This document shows positions 26,350 through 34,119 of a stretch of DNA of 64,000 nt, piece by piece. The notes beneath the pieces were generated by a model. That model had not been told where the DNA came from. It made no database searches and worked only from the letters and a program-made list of their open reading frames with translations. The stretch comes from Derxia gummosa DSM 723. Its GTDB lineage: Bacteria > Pseudomonadota > Gammaproteobacteria > Burkholderiales > Burkholderiaceae_E. The first letter of the stretch is position 1. Every line of letters begins with the position of its first letter. Where the stretch lies: assembly GCF_000482785.1 (NCBI RefSeq), contig NZ_AXWS01000013.1, positions 353,708 through 417,707 of the forward strand. The letters are read 5' to 3'. Both the position numbers and the translations under genes were made by a program.

Positions 26350-26820
26350 ATGGAACTCGACCGCCACGATCGCCGCCTGCTCGCCGTCCTCCAGGCCGAG
26401 GGCCGCATCAGCAACCAGGATCTCGCCGAGCGCATCGGCCTGTCGCCGTCGGCCTGCTTGCGGCGCCTCAAGGCGCTGGAGGATGCGGGCGTGATCGCGG
26501 GCTATCGGGCGCTGCTCGATGCCCGCAAGCTCGGCCTGACGCTGGTCGCGCTCATCGGCATCTCGATGGACCAGCACACGCCCGAGCGCTTCGCGACCTT
26601 CGAGGCGAGCATCGCCACCCTGCCCCAGGTGCTCGAATGCCTGCTCATCACCGGACAGCAGTCCGACTACCAGCTCAAGATCGTGGTCGAGGACATGGAC
26701 GCCTATCAGGCGCTGCTGCTCGACAAGATCACCCGCATTCCTGGCGTGACCGGCGTGCATTCGAGCTTCGTGCTGCGCCGCGTCGTCGATCGCACGGCGC
26801 TGCCGATCGGCGGCACCTGA
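26350..26820 (+). CDS. Lrp/AsnC-family regulator
   Basis: A 156-residue regulator: an N-terminal HTH (GRISNQDLAERIGLSPSACLRRLKALEDAGVI) and a C-terminal RAM ligand-binding domain (QVLECLLITGQQSDYQLKIVVEDMDAYQALL). Proteins of this family sense amino acids. Its divergent position from leuA and the dyad between them suggest it controls leucine synthesis in response to leucine or another amino acid. This is inference from context. Confidence 0.9.
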   Translation: MELDRHDRRLLAVLQAEGRISNQDLAERIGLSPSACLRRLKALEDAGVIAGYRALLDARKLGLTLVALIGISMDQHTPERFATFEASIATLPQVLECLLITGQQSDYQLKIVVEDMDAYQALLLDKITRIPGVTGVHSSFVLRRVVDRTALPIGGT

Positions 26821-26842
26821 AGCGGCAGGCGGCCGGCCAGCG

Positions 26843-26906
26843 ACGTGATGACTTTCGGGAAGGCCGAGGGTTTGCCCGGATGACGGCGTCGCCGCAGTCA
26901 TCACGT
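26843..26906. repeat. Rep-region repeat copy downstream of rep
   Basis: ACGTGATGACTTTCGGGA at 26843-26860 matches the repeats upstream of rep with one change, and an inverted arm CATCACGT follows at 26899-26906. It sits in the gap between the Lrp gene and the end of rep, so the initiator gene is bracketed by copies of the repeat. Confidence 0.6.
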
Positions 26907-26925
26907 CGTGCGATCGGCGCCGGAC

Positions 26926-28455
26926 TCAGCGCGCGCGGCGCGAGCGTTCGAAAGCGAGCAGCTCGCGGTCGCTGGGGGTCCAGGCTTCGCCGGCGCGTTC
27001 GCAGGCCAGCCAGCGAAAGAACATCGCCCGCACCATCGGCTGCTTGATGCCGGATTTCTCGAAGTGGCTGTGCGCGACCTTGAGATTGACGGGGATGCCG
27101 TCCTGCTTGAAGCGCGCGAGATAGTCGTCCTGCACCTCGGGCGGCAGGCTTGGCCAGTCACGGCGGGCCAGGTTCGCGAGGTCGTTGCGGTAGTCCTCCA
27201 GGCTTTCGGTCGCCATCACGTCGGCCGACAGACGCCGTGGCCCTTGCTCGGCCACGGCGGCGCTGACGCGTGAAGTACGCTCAGCCACCAGTTCGTCCTT
27301 CACCGTGATGAGCAGCCCCTGAACGTTGCGCACGGGCGCCAGACGGGCATCGGCCAGCCGCGTCTTCACCCGCCCGACGGCCTCGTTCATCAGCTCCTCG
27401 CCATGCTCGCGGCACAGCTCGGTGGCCAGCTTGCGTGTCAGGCCGAGGCCGACGAGGGCGTCGGCGCTGGTCGTCTTGCCGGCCTCGACGGTGTCGACGG
27501 GATCATCGATGCGGCGGAAATCGCTGCGCTGCGTCACCTTGAACTGGAGCGAATCGACACTGCCGCCGACCTTGATCGGCTTGGCCTCCACCCAGATGTC
27601 GTCGAGCACCGCATTGAGCTCCTTGACCGCGGGGGCGATCACATCGCGGTTGAAATACCGCCATTCCTTGTACTTCTCGACCTTGGCGCCACTGCCGTCG
27701 CCGGTCTTGCGTGAGCGCAGGCGGGCCGTCAGTTCAGCCGCCTCGTTCGATTCGCCGGTGAGGATCGGAATCCAGTCGCGCCAGGCACGGCGCTCGGTCA
27801 GGCCGCTTGGGCTCGTCTTGTAGCGGCTGACAACCCGGAACAGCGCCAGCGAGGAATGCCGCGTGAGCTGATTCGCGATGGCCAGCGAGCTTTCGAACCA
27901 GTGTTTGTGCTCCTGCATCTGGCGCAGCAGCGCTGGGGGAAAAGTCCATTCGAGGCAACGAATGCCGCGGTTGTCGATCACGAACTCCACGCTGCCCAGG
28001 AGCTGGGTGGAGGTCCAGGCCCTCACCTCGCCGGTTTCGCGGTCGCGTGCGGATGATGCCCATTCGACCAGTGTCTTCTGGCACTGCCGAATGCTTTCCT
28101 TCAGATGCTCGCTGTCGTTGCTGCGGTACTCGATGTCCTTCTGCAACGTGGACAGCGGGATGCGCCAGAGCAGCCCGAGGTCGGTTCGCGTCGCCTGCGT
28201 CTGGAGCGAATACGACACGAGAAACATCCACAGCTTGTGGCTCAGGTAGGTGAGCTTGCGCGTCTTGGGTTCGATCGCCGACATCTCCACCGGATGGCGG
28301 ATGTTGCGCAAGTCGCCGTCCTGCTTGCGCAGCGCCAGGTCGGGTACGACCGTGGCTTCGGTGGATGCAGGCAGGAAACTGGGGCCAGCGGACTCTCCGA
28401 TGTTGACGGCGTCGTTGAAGAGCGTGCTCTGCGGGTCGGCTTTTCTGCGGGCCAT
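26926..28455 (-). CDS. Replication initiator protein, Rep_3-like (chromid/megaplasmid type)
   Basis: A 509-residue initiator resembling the Rep_3 proteins that drive secondary chromosomes and megaplasmids of Burkholderiales. After a variable N-terminus, the winged-helix region begins near residue 60 (KLTYLSHKLWMFLVSYSL, then LLWRIPLSTLQKDIEYRSND) and continues through FRVVSRYKTSPSGLTERRAWRDWIPIL. Such proteins bind iterons and open the origin. It is longer than typical plasmid Rep_3 proteins of about 300 residues. The ATG at 28455 has no strong ribosome site. The iteron-like repeats lie directly upstream, and parA1 is divergent. Confidence 0.85.
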   Translation of the reverse strand: MARRKADPQSTLFNDAVNIGESAGPSFLPASTEATVVPDLALRKQDGDLRNIRHPVEMSAIEPKTRKLTYLSHKLWMFLVSYSLQTQATRTDLGLLWRIPLSTLQKDIEYRSNDSEHLKESIRQCQKTLVEWASSARDRETGEVRAWTSTQLLGSVEFVIDNRGIRCLEWTFPPALLRQMQEHKHWFESSLAIANQLTRHSSLALFRVVSRYKTSPSGLTERRAWRDWIPILTGESNEAAELTARLRSRKTGDGSGAKVEKYKEWRYFNRDVIAPAVKELNAVLDDIWVEAKPIKVGGSVDSLQFKVTQRSDFRRIDDPVDTVEAGKTTSADALVGLGLTRKLATELCREHGEELMNEAVGRVKTRLADARLAPVRNVQGLLITVKDELVAERTSRVSAAVAEQGPRRLSADVMATESLEDYRNDLANLARRDWPSLPPEVQDDYLARFKQDGIPVNLKVAHSHFEKSGIKQPMVRAMFFRWLACERAGEAWTPSDRELLAFERSRRAR

Positions 28456-28461
28456 GGCGAA

Positions 28462-28491
28462 TGTGATGAATGGCAGGGCGCGATTATCACA
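28462..28491. promoter_or_regulatory. Dyad at the rep promoter
   Basis: TGTGAT (28462-28467) is inverted as ATCACA (28486-28491), immediately before the rep start. Half-iteron inverted repeats at this position usually let the initiator repress its own gene. The arms resemble the GTGAT part of the upstream repeats, which supports the same protein binding both. Confidence 0.5.
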
Positions 28492-28680
28492 TCATCCGCG
28501 GCTGATCAGCGGCTTCGTTTTCGGCGGGGTCTCGTGTTCTTGTTCTTCAGTCGTCTCGACCCGGCTTCGACTGCAGTTTGAAATATCAGTCATTGATTTT
28601 CTATTGAAGAACTTGTGAACGGCGAATCTTCATTGAATTCAACCAGATAGATGATCTTCCGGAGAACGTTCAGGAGGTTG

Positions 28681-28979
28681 CGTGAGCTGTTTCGGGAAAT
28701 CACGTGATGCTCTTCAGGCGAATCCGGATCCCTGACGTGATGAGTTTCGGGATATCACGTGAGTGGATACATTAGCGGCCCTGATTCGATACGTGATGAG
28801 TTTCAGGAGGGATGTGGATATCACGTCCGATAGCGATTCGGCTGCCTGCGGTCCTGCTCGCCCTAAAGATCTTCCGCCGCCAAAGTGGTTGCCAGGGGTG
28901 ACGCTTGCCTGGCTATCGATTTTTCCGAAGAGACAGTGCTCTCGCATCCCTGTTTTCGGCAACGTGATGAGTTTCAGGA
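28681..28979. repeat. Iteron-like repeats of the replication origin
   Basis: Four related units: 28681-28705, 28735-28760, 28791-28826 and 28962-28979. The shared core is ACGTGATGAGTTTCGGGA (CAGGA in the last two). In the first three the core is followed by an inverted arm ATCACGT, giving arm-spacer-arm dyads; the fourth has only the left arm. A DnaA-box-like TGTGGATAT (28813-28821, one mismatch) lies inside the third unit. The 750-bp gap (28456-29205) has no convincing gene. Location next to rep supports an origin; binding by ParB1 instead is possible. Confidence 0.65.
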
Positions 28980-29205
28980 AGCCGCTCGCTGCGCCGGACG
29001 GCTCGGATCATTGGGCAGCACGACATTCGTGCCGGACGGATATTCCACGGGAGATGTTTGTCGCCAGGGCGAGATGTCGGCGAGGGGTAGATCGTCATTC
29101 GGCCGGAACTGAACTCACCGGGTGCCGGAATGCTGGCCGCGGACTGCCTGGTGGTGGAAAATCGTCCTTGGAAGACAAATTCTCCTTCACAAGGACACCC
29201 GAAAC

Positions 29206-30495
29206 ATGTCACGCGAAACCAAATCCCGCAGCAAGAGCAAGGTTCTGGCGGAGCCGCCGCCCGTCCAGGCTCCCGGACTCATCGGCGCGGATGAGCTTCA
29301 TGGCCTCGATGAGCATCTCTCCGCGATGATGGATCGGCTGAAGGCCGCCATCTACAAGCCCGCAGGCACGAAGCCGACGCCGGTCTTCAATGCGGCCCAG
29401 CTGGCCCGGCTATGCGGCAAGTCGGGTAGCACGATGCTTCGCAATCTGGAGAAGGCCGCCGAACTCGGATTGGCGGACGGCTTGGCCGAGGGAGCCACCG
29501 GATCCCAGCGCAGTTTCACACTCGAGCAGGCTATCGATTGGGTATGCGCGCTTGGCGGTGCTGCCTATCAGCGCAGAGAGGGGCAGCAAGCTGCGGTGAT
29601 TACCGTGGGGTTCTTCAAGGGGGGAGTCGGCAAGACGATCGTCGCGACCTCTCTGGCGCAGGGACTGGCGCTCAAGGGCTACAAGGTTCTCACCATCGAC
29701 TTTGATCCACAGGGATCGATGACCGCCATGCTGGGCGTCGACCCGGCCACCGTCGAGGCCGAGGAGACCTTCACACCGCTGGGAACGCCACCGGGACACC
29801 CGCTGCATCGCACCACGCTTGCGGAGTCCATTCGCCCGACCTACTGGACCGGGGTCGATCTGGTCGCGGGCAGCACGAACCTTTTCCAGTGCGAGTTCTA
29901 TCTCCCCTTGAGGGCGATGAACGCGCAAGCCGAAGGGCGGCAGTTCAATTTCCTCGAGGTACTCGCCAAGGGATTGCGGCAGATCCGCGAGGACTATGAC
30001 TTCGTGATCATCGACACCCCCCCTGCGTTGTCCTACACCACGATGAACGCCTATCTGGCCGCTGATGCAGTGCTGATGCCCATCGTGCCGGAGGGCTTGA
30101 GTCTTCAGAGCTCTGCGCAGTTCTGGGACATGTTTACCGAACTGTTCGATACGGCAGAAAAACTGCGCGATACGCCCAAGCGCTACGCCTGGCTGGGGGT
30201 GGTGCCGAGCAAGGTCGAGAGTCACAAGCCGGCCGTGCAGTCGATGCTCAAGTGGATTCGCGGCTTTTATGGTGAATACGTCATGACCAGCGAGCTGCCT
30301 CAGACCGACGTTGTCAAGACCGGGGGCACGACGCTTGGCACGGTCTACGACATCAGCAAATACGTGGGCTCGAACAAGACCTATGAGCGTGCGCGTGAAG
30401 CTTTCGACCGACTCGTCAACGAGGTCGAACTGATGACGCGGCGCCATTACTGGGGCGAAGAACTCGCCGACGACATCACGGGAGGCAAGGCATGA
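29206..30495 (+). CDS. ParA partition ATPase, first system
   Basis: A 429-residue type Ia ParA: about 120 N-terminal residues with a helix-turn-helix (FNAAQLARLCGKSGSTMLRNL) for autoregulation, then a deviant Walker A GFFKGGVGKT and the DFDPQGS and DTPPALSYTTMNA motifs. ParA binds nucleoid DNA with ATP and moves ParB-parS complexes apart. The ATG at 29206 is preceded by AAGGA. parB1 starts inside its stop codon (ATGA). It is divergent from rep across the iteron region. Confidence 0.93.
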   Translation: MSRETKSRSKSKVLAEPPPVQAPGLIGADELHGLDEHLSAMMDRLKAAIYKPAGTKPTPVFNAAQLARLCGKSGSTMLRNLEKAAELGLADGLAEGATGSQRSFTLEQAIDWVCALGGAAYQRREGQQAAVITVGFFKGGVGKTIVATSLAQGLALKGYKVLTIDFDPQGSMTAMLGVDPATVEAEETFTPLGTPPGHPLHRTTLAESIRPTYWTGVDLVAGSTNLFQCEFYLPLRAMNAQAEGRQFNFLEVLAKGLRQIREDYDFVIIDTPPALSYTTMNAYLAADAVLMPIVPEGLSLQSSAQFWDMFTELFDTAEKLRDTPKRYAWLGVVPSKVESHKPAVQSMLKWIRGFYGEYVMTSELPQTDVVKTGGTTLGTVYDISKYVGSNKTYERAREAFDRLVNEVELMTRRHYWGEELADDITGGKA

Positions 30496-31463
30496 GCAGT
30501 CGCAAGGGAGTCGCGGGCAGTCTCGCGGAGTTGACCGAGCAGATATTCGGAAATGCCGGGGAGACGCCACAGCGAGTGGCGCCTCGTCAGCGCGGGAGTG
30601 GTGCGATCGGAGCCCCGACCGAGCTGGCGCAGTTCTCGGTTGGATATCAGGAACTTGAGCGAAAGGTCGAGGAGCTGGAGGCGATCAAGGGCCATGCCTT
30701 GCGCGTGCCGCTTTCGCTTTGCGACGATGCGCCCTTTCACACTTCGGCGCTTGACCGCGAACAGGTCGAGAAATTGAAGCTCAACCTACGCGAGAACGGC
30801 CAAAGCGCGCCGGCAATCGTGCGTCCCAAGGCGGATGGCCGCTACGAGATTCTCGCTGGGCGACATCGTAAGGCAGCCCTTGCGGAACTCGGCGAGGACA
30901 GTTGGGATGTGAGCCTGCGCGACATTGATGATGATCTGGCCGAACGGCTGGTGTTCTACGACAACCTGCTGGCACCAAGTATCAGCGAGTACGCCAAGTA
31001 TCTTGGTTTTGCGCGACGCCGCGAGAGTCGCAAGCTCACGCTGGAGCAGCTGGCGCGTGAGTCGGGCGTCAGCAAGAGCCTCGTCGCGCGTCTGCTCACC
31101 TTCGGTGATCTCCCACCGGATGCCTTGGAGCTGATCGCGCAAGCGCCGGAAAAGATCGGAGCCAAGTTGGCCGAAGAACTTGCCGGACTTGTGCCTCGCT
31201 ATTCGGCGCGAGTCACGGAGGCAGTGGCGATGGTAATCGCCGGAGCCCTTGCGCCTTCAAAGGCCGGGGCCTGGGTAGTCGGACTGAAGGCCAATGCCCG
31301 ACTTGCCAGTGCTCCGGAAGTCGTCATCAAGCGAGGCAAGGCAACGTACGCCAAGCTCACGAGGCGAGCTGAACAGATGGTCATCCGCTTTTCTGATCCC
31401 AATGAAGCTGAGGCAGTTCAGGCGGCAATCGCTGAGCTTTTGCGCAATCGGGCTGCCGGCTGA
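30492..31463 (+). CDS. ParB partition protein, first system
   Basis: A 323-residue ParB. The ParB/Srx CTP-binding domain has NGQSAPAIVRPKADGRYEILAGRHRKAA, with the Arg-patch region at GRHR, and the HTH domain is LTLEQLARESGVSKSLVARLLTFGDLP. The N-terminus (residues 1-80) is charged and probably contacts ParA1. It overlaps parA1 by four bases. It is clearly different from ParB2, so the two systems should not share centromeres. Confidence 0.92.
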   Translation: MSSRKGVAGSLAELTEQIFGNAGETPQRVAPRQRGSGAIGAPTELAQFSVGYQELERKVEELEAIKGHALRVPLSLCDDAPFHTSALDREQVEKLKLNLRENGQSAPAIVRPKADGRYEILAGRHRKAALAELGEDSWDVSLRDIDDDLAERLVFYDNLLAPSISEYAKYLGFARRRESRKLTLEQLARESGVSKSLVARLLTFGDLPPDALELIAQAPEKIGAKLAEELAGLVPRYSARVTEAVAMVIAGALAPSKAGAWVVGLKANARLASAPEVVIKRGKATYAKLTRRAEQMVIRFSDPNEAEAVQAAIAELLRNRAAG

Positions 31464-31478
31464 TCCGTGACAGCGTGG

Positions 31479-31504
31479 GCTTCCACCGGGTGGAAGCTTT
31501 TTAA
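31479..31504 (+). terminator. Rho-independent terminator of parAB1
   Basis: Stem GCTTCCACC paired with GGTGGAAGC around one or a few G residues, followed directly by TTTTT. It lies 15 bp after the parB1 stop and is the clearest intrinsic terminator in the window. Confidence 0.85.
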
Positions 31505-32144
31505 ATCAATGAGTTGCAGAATGAGCTGGACATGAGCGTCTGTCATGATCTGCTCGAAACAAGGAATGCGCTGACTCCTGAAAGTCATCACATCCTTGTT
31601 CTGGCATCGCAATTCGTTGGCGGTTCCACGTCTTACGGAGTTGATTCATGGCGCTGAATAGTGATTCAAAACCATGAGGTGCTTTCGCGTTCAGACGCTG
31701 TCCGATCGCTCCCGGCAACAGGGTCAGTTCAGGCGGGCTGACCCACCGGGAAGCAGCTGGAAATCCATTCTCTTGATCACCGCACGGAGGATTCGGATTT
31801 GATTAGAAATTTCTCTTCAAAGATCTGTTGTCTCGATCATGTGCTCATGAGATTTCAGGAGCGAGCCCCGATCTGGATAAGGGCATGACATGATGAGATT
31901 CGGGAGCTGTTGACCGGCTAGGCTCAGACATCTTTAACTTCAGCAGCCGTTTCTACGCCTTTGCCGGCTGAAAGAGGTCAGGTGTGTGATCGTGACCTTT
32001 CCATGCCAGTGCAGCACATTCATTCATTGCAATTGGACGAGTTGGTTTGCCTCGTCCATCCGTGACGAAGTATGCATGTTCAGACATAAATATAAATCAT
32101 TGATTATTTAATAATTATATTAAAAATATAAAGCTAATAAATCA

Positions 32145-32188
32145 GTCATGGAGTTGACCTTGCGCCGGCGCAAGGTCAACTCCATGAC
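32145..32188. repeat. Perfect 44-bp palindrome upstream of parA2 (candidate parS2)
   Basis: Bases 32145-32166 are the exact reverse complement of 32167-32188. The central 16 bp, CTTGCGCCGGCGCAAG (32159-32174), recur after parB2 at 34006-34021. A perfect palindrome of this length does not arise by chance in a window this size, and duplication around a parAB operon is what a centromere looks like. A MerR-type operator is an alternative because the flanks read TTGACCTTGC, but no MerR gene is near. Confidence 0.65.
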
Positions 32189-32231
32189 CTGGTCCACTCG
32201 GCCAAAGCAGTGATCTATAAGGAACGTCTAT

Positions 32232-32250
32232 GAAATACGTGTCGTATTTC
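32232..32250. promoter_or_regulatory. 19-bp dyad ahead of parA2
   Basis: GAAATACG (32232-32239) and CGTATTTC (32243-32250) pair perfectly around TGT, 69 bp before the parA2 ATG and just after TATAA. Its position in the leader suggests an autoregulatory operator for ParA2/ParB2. Confidence 0.5.
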
Positions 32251-32318
32251 CATGAATAAGAACAGCTGAATTCCGGTTGGGCCTAAACTGTCGCCCATTC
32301 CAGCACATGGAGAGAGCA

Positions 32319-33002
32319 ATGATTGTCGTCGTAGGAGCGGAAAAGGGTGGAGTTGGGAAGACTGCAATAGCAACCAACCTCGCGGCACTGGCCACAAAAG
32401 AAGATATAGAAACGATATTGTTGGATACGGATTCACAAGGATCTGCAACTGCATGGATCCGCATTCGAAATCAGAATGCAATCAAGCCACCGATTTCCCT
32501 CTTGACGGTGCACGAATCGCCAGCCAATGAGCTGAACGCCCTGGCAGCCAAGTTTGAGCTGGTGATAGTCGATGTCGGTGCGCAGAACTACCGGACGATG
32601 CTGCAAGCCGCGACGGTTGCCGATCTCGTGCTAGTTCCCACCGGCCCCGATCAGCTCGAGGTTGAATCGGCACAGAACGTATTCGAGGCCTTGCGCGCGA
32701 TCGATCCTCGCCACAAGCGAGGGAAGGTTCCAGCATTCATCGTTCCCAACCTGCTTCCCACCAACACACGCTCGCGGGAGGAAGTCGCGCTGCGAGAGTT
32801 TCTGGCAGAGGTCGGGCTTCCCGTCTTCGATGCGGGCTTGCGGCATCGGACAGCGTGGCGAAACTCGCGTCGTGATGGCTTGGCCGTTCATGAGCTGACT
32901 GGCCGCGATGCCTGTCAGAAATCTGCCGCCGAAATGCGGGCGGTCTTTGACGAAGCCGAACGTCGTGCAGGTGAACTGCTTGAGCAGGGAGATTCGCAAT
33001 GA
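32319..33002 (+). CDS. ParA partition ATPase, second system
   Basis: A 227-residue short (type Ib-like) ParA without the N-terminal helix-turn-helix of ParA1. The deviant Walker A VVGAEKGGVGKTAIATN begins at residue 4; DTDSQGSATAW and VIVDVGAQNYRTM follow, and the switch region gives VPTGPDQLEVESAQ. Lacking a DNA-binding domain, it is unlikely to repress its own promoter alone. The ATG at 32319 has a GGAGAGAG ribosome site. parB2 overlaps the stop (ATGA). Confidence 0.9.
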   Translation: MIVVVGAEKGGVGKTAIATNLAALATKEDIETILLDTDSQGSATAWIRIRNQNAIKPPISLLTVHESPANELNALAAKFELVIVDVGAQNYRTMLQAATVADLVLVPTGPDQLEVESAQNVFEALRAIDPRHKRGKVPAFIVPNLLPTNTRSREEVALREFLAEVGLPVFDAGLRHRTAWRNSRRDGLAVHELTGRDACQKSAAEMRAVFDEAERRAGELLEQGDSQ

Positions 33003-33982
33003 GAGCGTTCAAGCGACGCACCGATACGGGACAGACCGCATCGCCGGCAACGGTAGCGGCCATCGAGCAGACTTTCACACCCCGGCGCGTGCCAGAAGTC
33101 GACAGTGTCGTCAGCACCAGCGCTGACGGCATGGCTCTTCCGAAAGTCGGGGAGGTCGTCGACATTCCCCTCGCGAGGATAGAGAAGAGCAAGTACAACG
33201 CGCGTCGAATCGTTGCTGCTGCCAGGAACGAGGACCTTGCCCTCAGCCTGGAAGCCGATCGCCAACTGGTGCCGGTAGCCGCCTTCGTGATGCCGAACGG
33301 CCGGATTGGTCTTATTGACGGTCAACGGCGATTCGAAGCTCAACGACTCAGAGGCGCGGAAACCTTGCGCTGCGAGATTCATGAGGCGCCAGCTGACAAC
33401 CGCGCGCTCTATCTTGCGTCTCGGCGCGCCAACGTCGAACGGGAGTCGCAATCTCCGCTTGATGACGCTCTGGTCTGGCAGGACCTGCTACGCGACGGAA
33501 TTTTTGCGTCGCAGGCCGAGCTGGCGCGAGAAGTCGGCACGACCGAAACGACGGTCTCACGCACGCTTGGGTTGATCAGCATTCCGACGCGTTTCCTCCA
33601 CATGATTGCCGAGCGTCCCGATCTGCAGAACCTTCGAATGCTCGACGCTCTCAAGCGCTACTTCGACGCGGCAGGAGAAGAGGCGTTCGAGCGCATGATT
33701 TACGAGGTGGATCACAAGGGCTTGAGCTCACGGGACGTGGACAGTCGTCGCAAGGCGATTGAGCGCGGTCCGGTGAGCAGGGCACGTAGCGACCAACGCG
33801 AGCTCACATTCCGCAACGGCCAAGCGACGCTCAAGCACTTCGAGGCTCAGGGGCGTATTCAGCTTCAGATTGATGCAGTGCGTGATCCGGAGATTGCGCA
33901 GAAGTTGAGGGAGCGCCTGCAGCAGGTTCTCGATGAAGTACTGGGCAGCGTGGACCAGCAGATCGCAGCAGGAACCGACTGA
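32999..33982 (+). CDS. ParB partition protein, second system
   Basis: A 327-residue ParB-like protein. The N-terminal CTPase domain starts near residue 53 (VVDIPLARIEKSKYNAR) and has the Arg patch as GLIDGQRRFEAQRL, a DGQRR variant of the usual GERR. The HTH is FASQAELAREVGTTETTVSRTLGLISIP. The C-terminus (LRERLQQVLDEVLGSV) looks like a dimerising helix. The adjacent 16-bp palindromes at 32159 and 34006 are the obvious candidate binding sites. Confidence 0.9.
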   Translation: MRAFKRRTDTGQTASPATVAAIEQTFTPRRVPEVDSVVSTSADGMALPKVGEVVDIPLARIEKSKYNARRIVAAARNEDLALSLEADRQLVPVAAFVMPNGRIGLIDGQRRFEAQRLRGAETLRCEIHEAPADNRALYLASRRANVERESQSPLDDALVWQDLLRDGIFASQAELAREVGTTETTVSRTLGLISIPTRFLHMIAERPDLQNLRMLDALKRYFDAAGEEAFERMIYEVDHKGLSSRDVDSRRKAIERGPVSRARSDQRELTFRNGQATLKHFEAQGRIQLQIDAVRDPEIAQKLRERLQQVLDEVLGSVDQQIAAGTD

Positions 33983-34004
33983 CCCCAATTGCGCCGCCAA
34001 CGCA

Positions 34005-34022
34005 TCTTGCGCCGGCGCAAGA
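34005..34022. repeat. Second copy of the par2 palindrome (candidate parS2)
   Basis: TCTTGCGCCGGCGCAAGA is an 18-bp perfect palindrome 23 bp after the parB2 stop. Its inner 16 bp equal the centre of the 44-bp palindrome upstream of parA2, so the operon is bracketed by the same site. No third copy was found in the window by eye. Confidence 0.65.
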
Positions 34023-34119
34023 CCGCCAGCGCGGGAGTCGCGGGCACGCTAACCGGCAAGTTGCTTGACATTGCGGGGGGACTTTCCGGTTCGATGCCGA
34101 TGGCTTCGAACAGTGCCCG

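Larger units (their letters stand above)
31505..32318. other. Long AT-rich noncoding tract between the two par operons
   Basis: No supportable gene in about 810 bp. It contains two degenerate rep-region repeats (31845-31860 and 31888-31905, the latter two bases off the core), a DnaA-box-like TCTGGATAA at 31872-31880 (one mismatch), and a very AT-rich island at about 32077-32145. The perfect 44-bp palindrome (32145-32188) and an 8-bp dyad (32232-32250) follow, with a TATAA at 32216. The layout resembles an origin unwinding region plus the parA2 promoter. Confidence 0.55.

Noticed and set aside
28763-29329. 188-residue plus-strand frame across the iteron region
   Set aside because: It has no recognisable domain, overlaps the repeats and the parA1 start, and its composition does not look like protein.
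31479-31504. parS site for ParB1
   Set aside because: The dyad is followed directly by a T-run and lies just after the parB1 stop, so a transcription terminator is the simpler reading.
32145-32188. MerR-family operator reading of the 44-bp palindrome
   Set aside because: The TTGACCTTGC...GCAAGGTCAA pattern does resemble MerR/CueR operators, but no merR-like gene or metal-resistance gene is present and the core recurs downstream of parB2. Kept only as an alternative.
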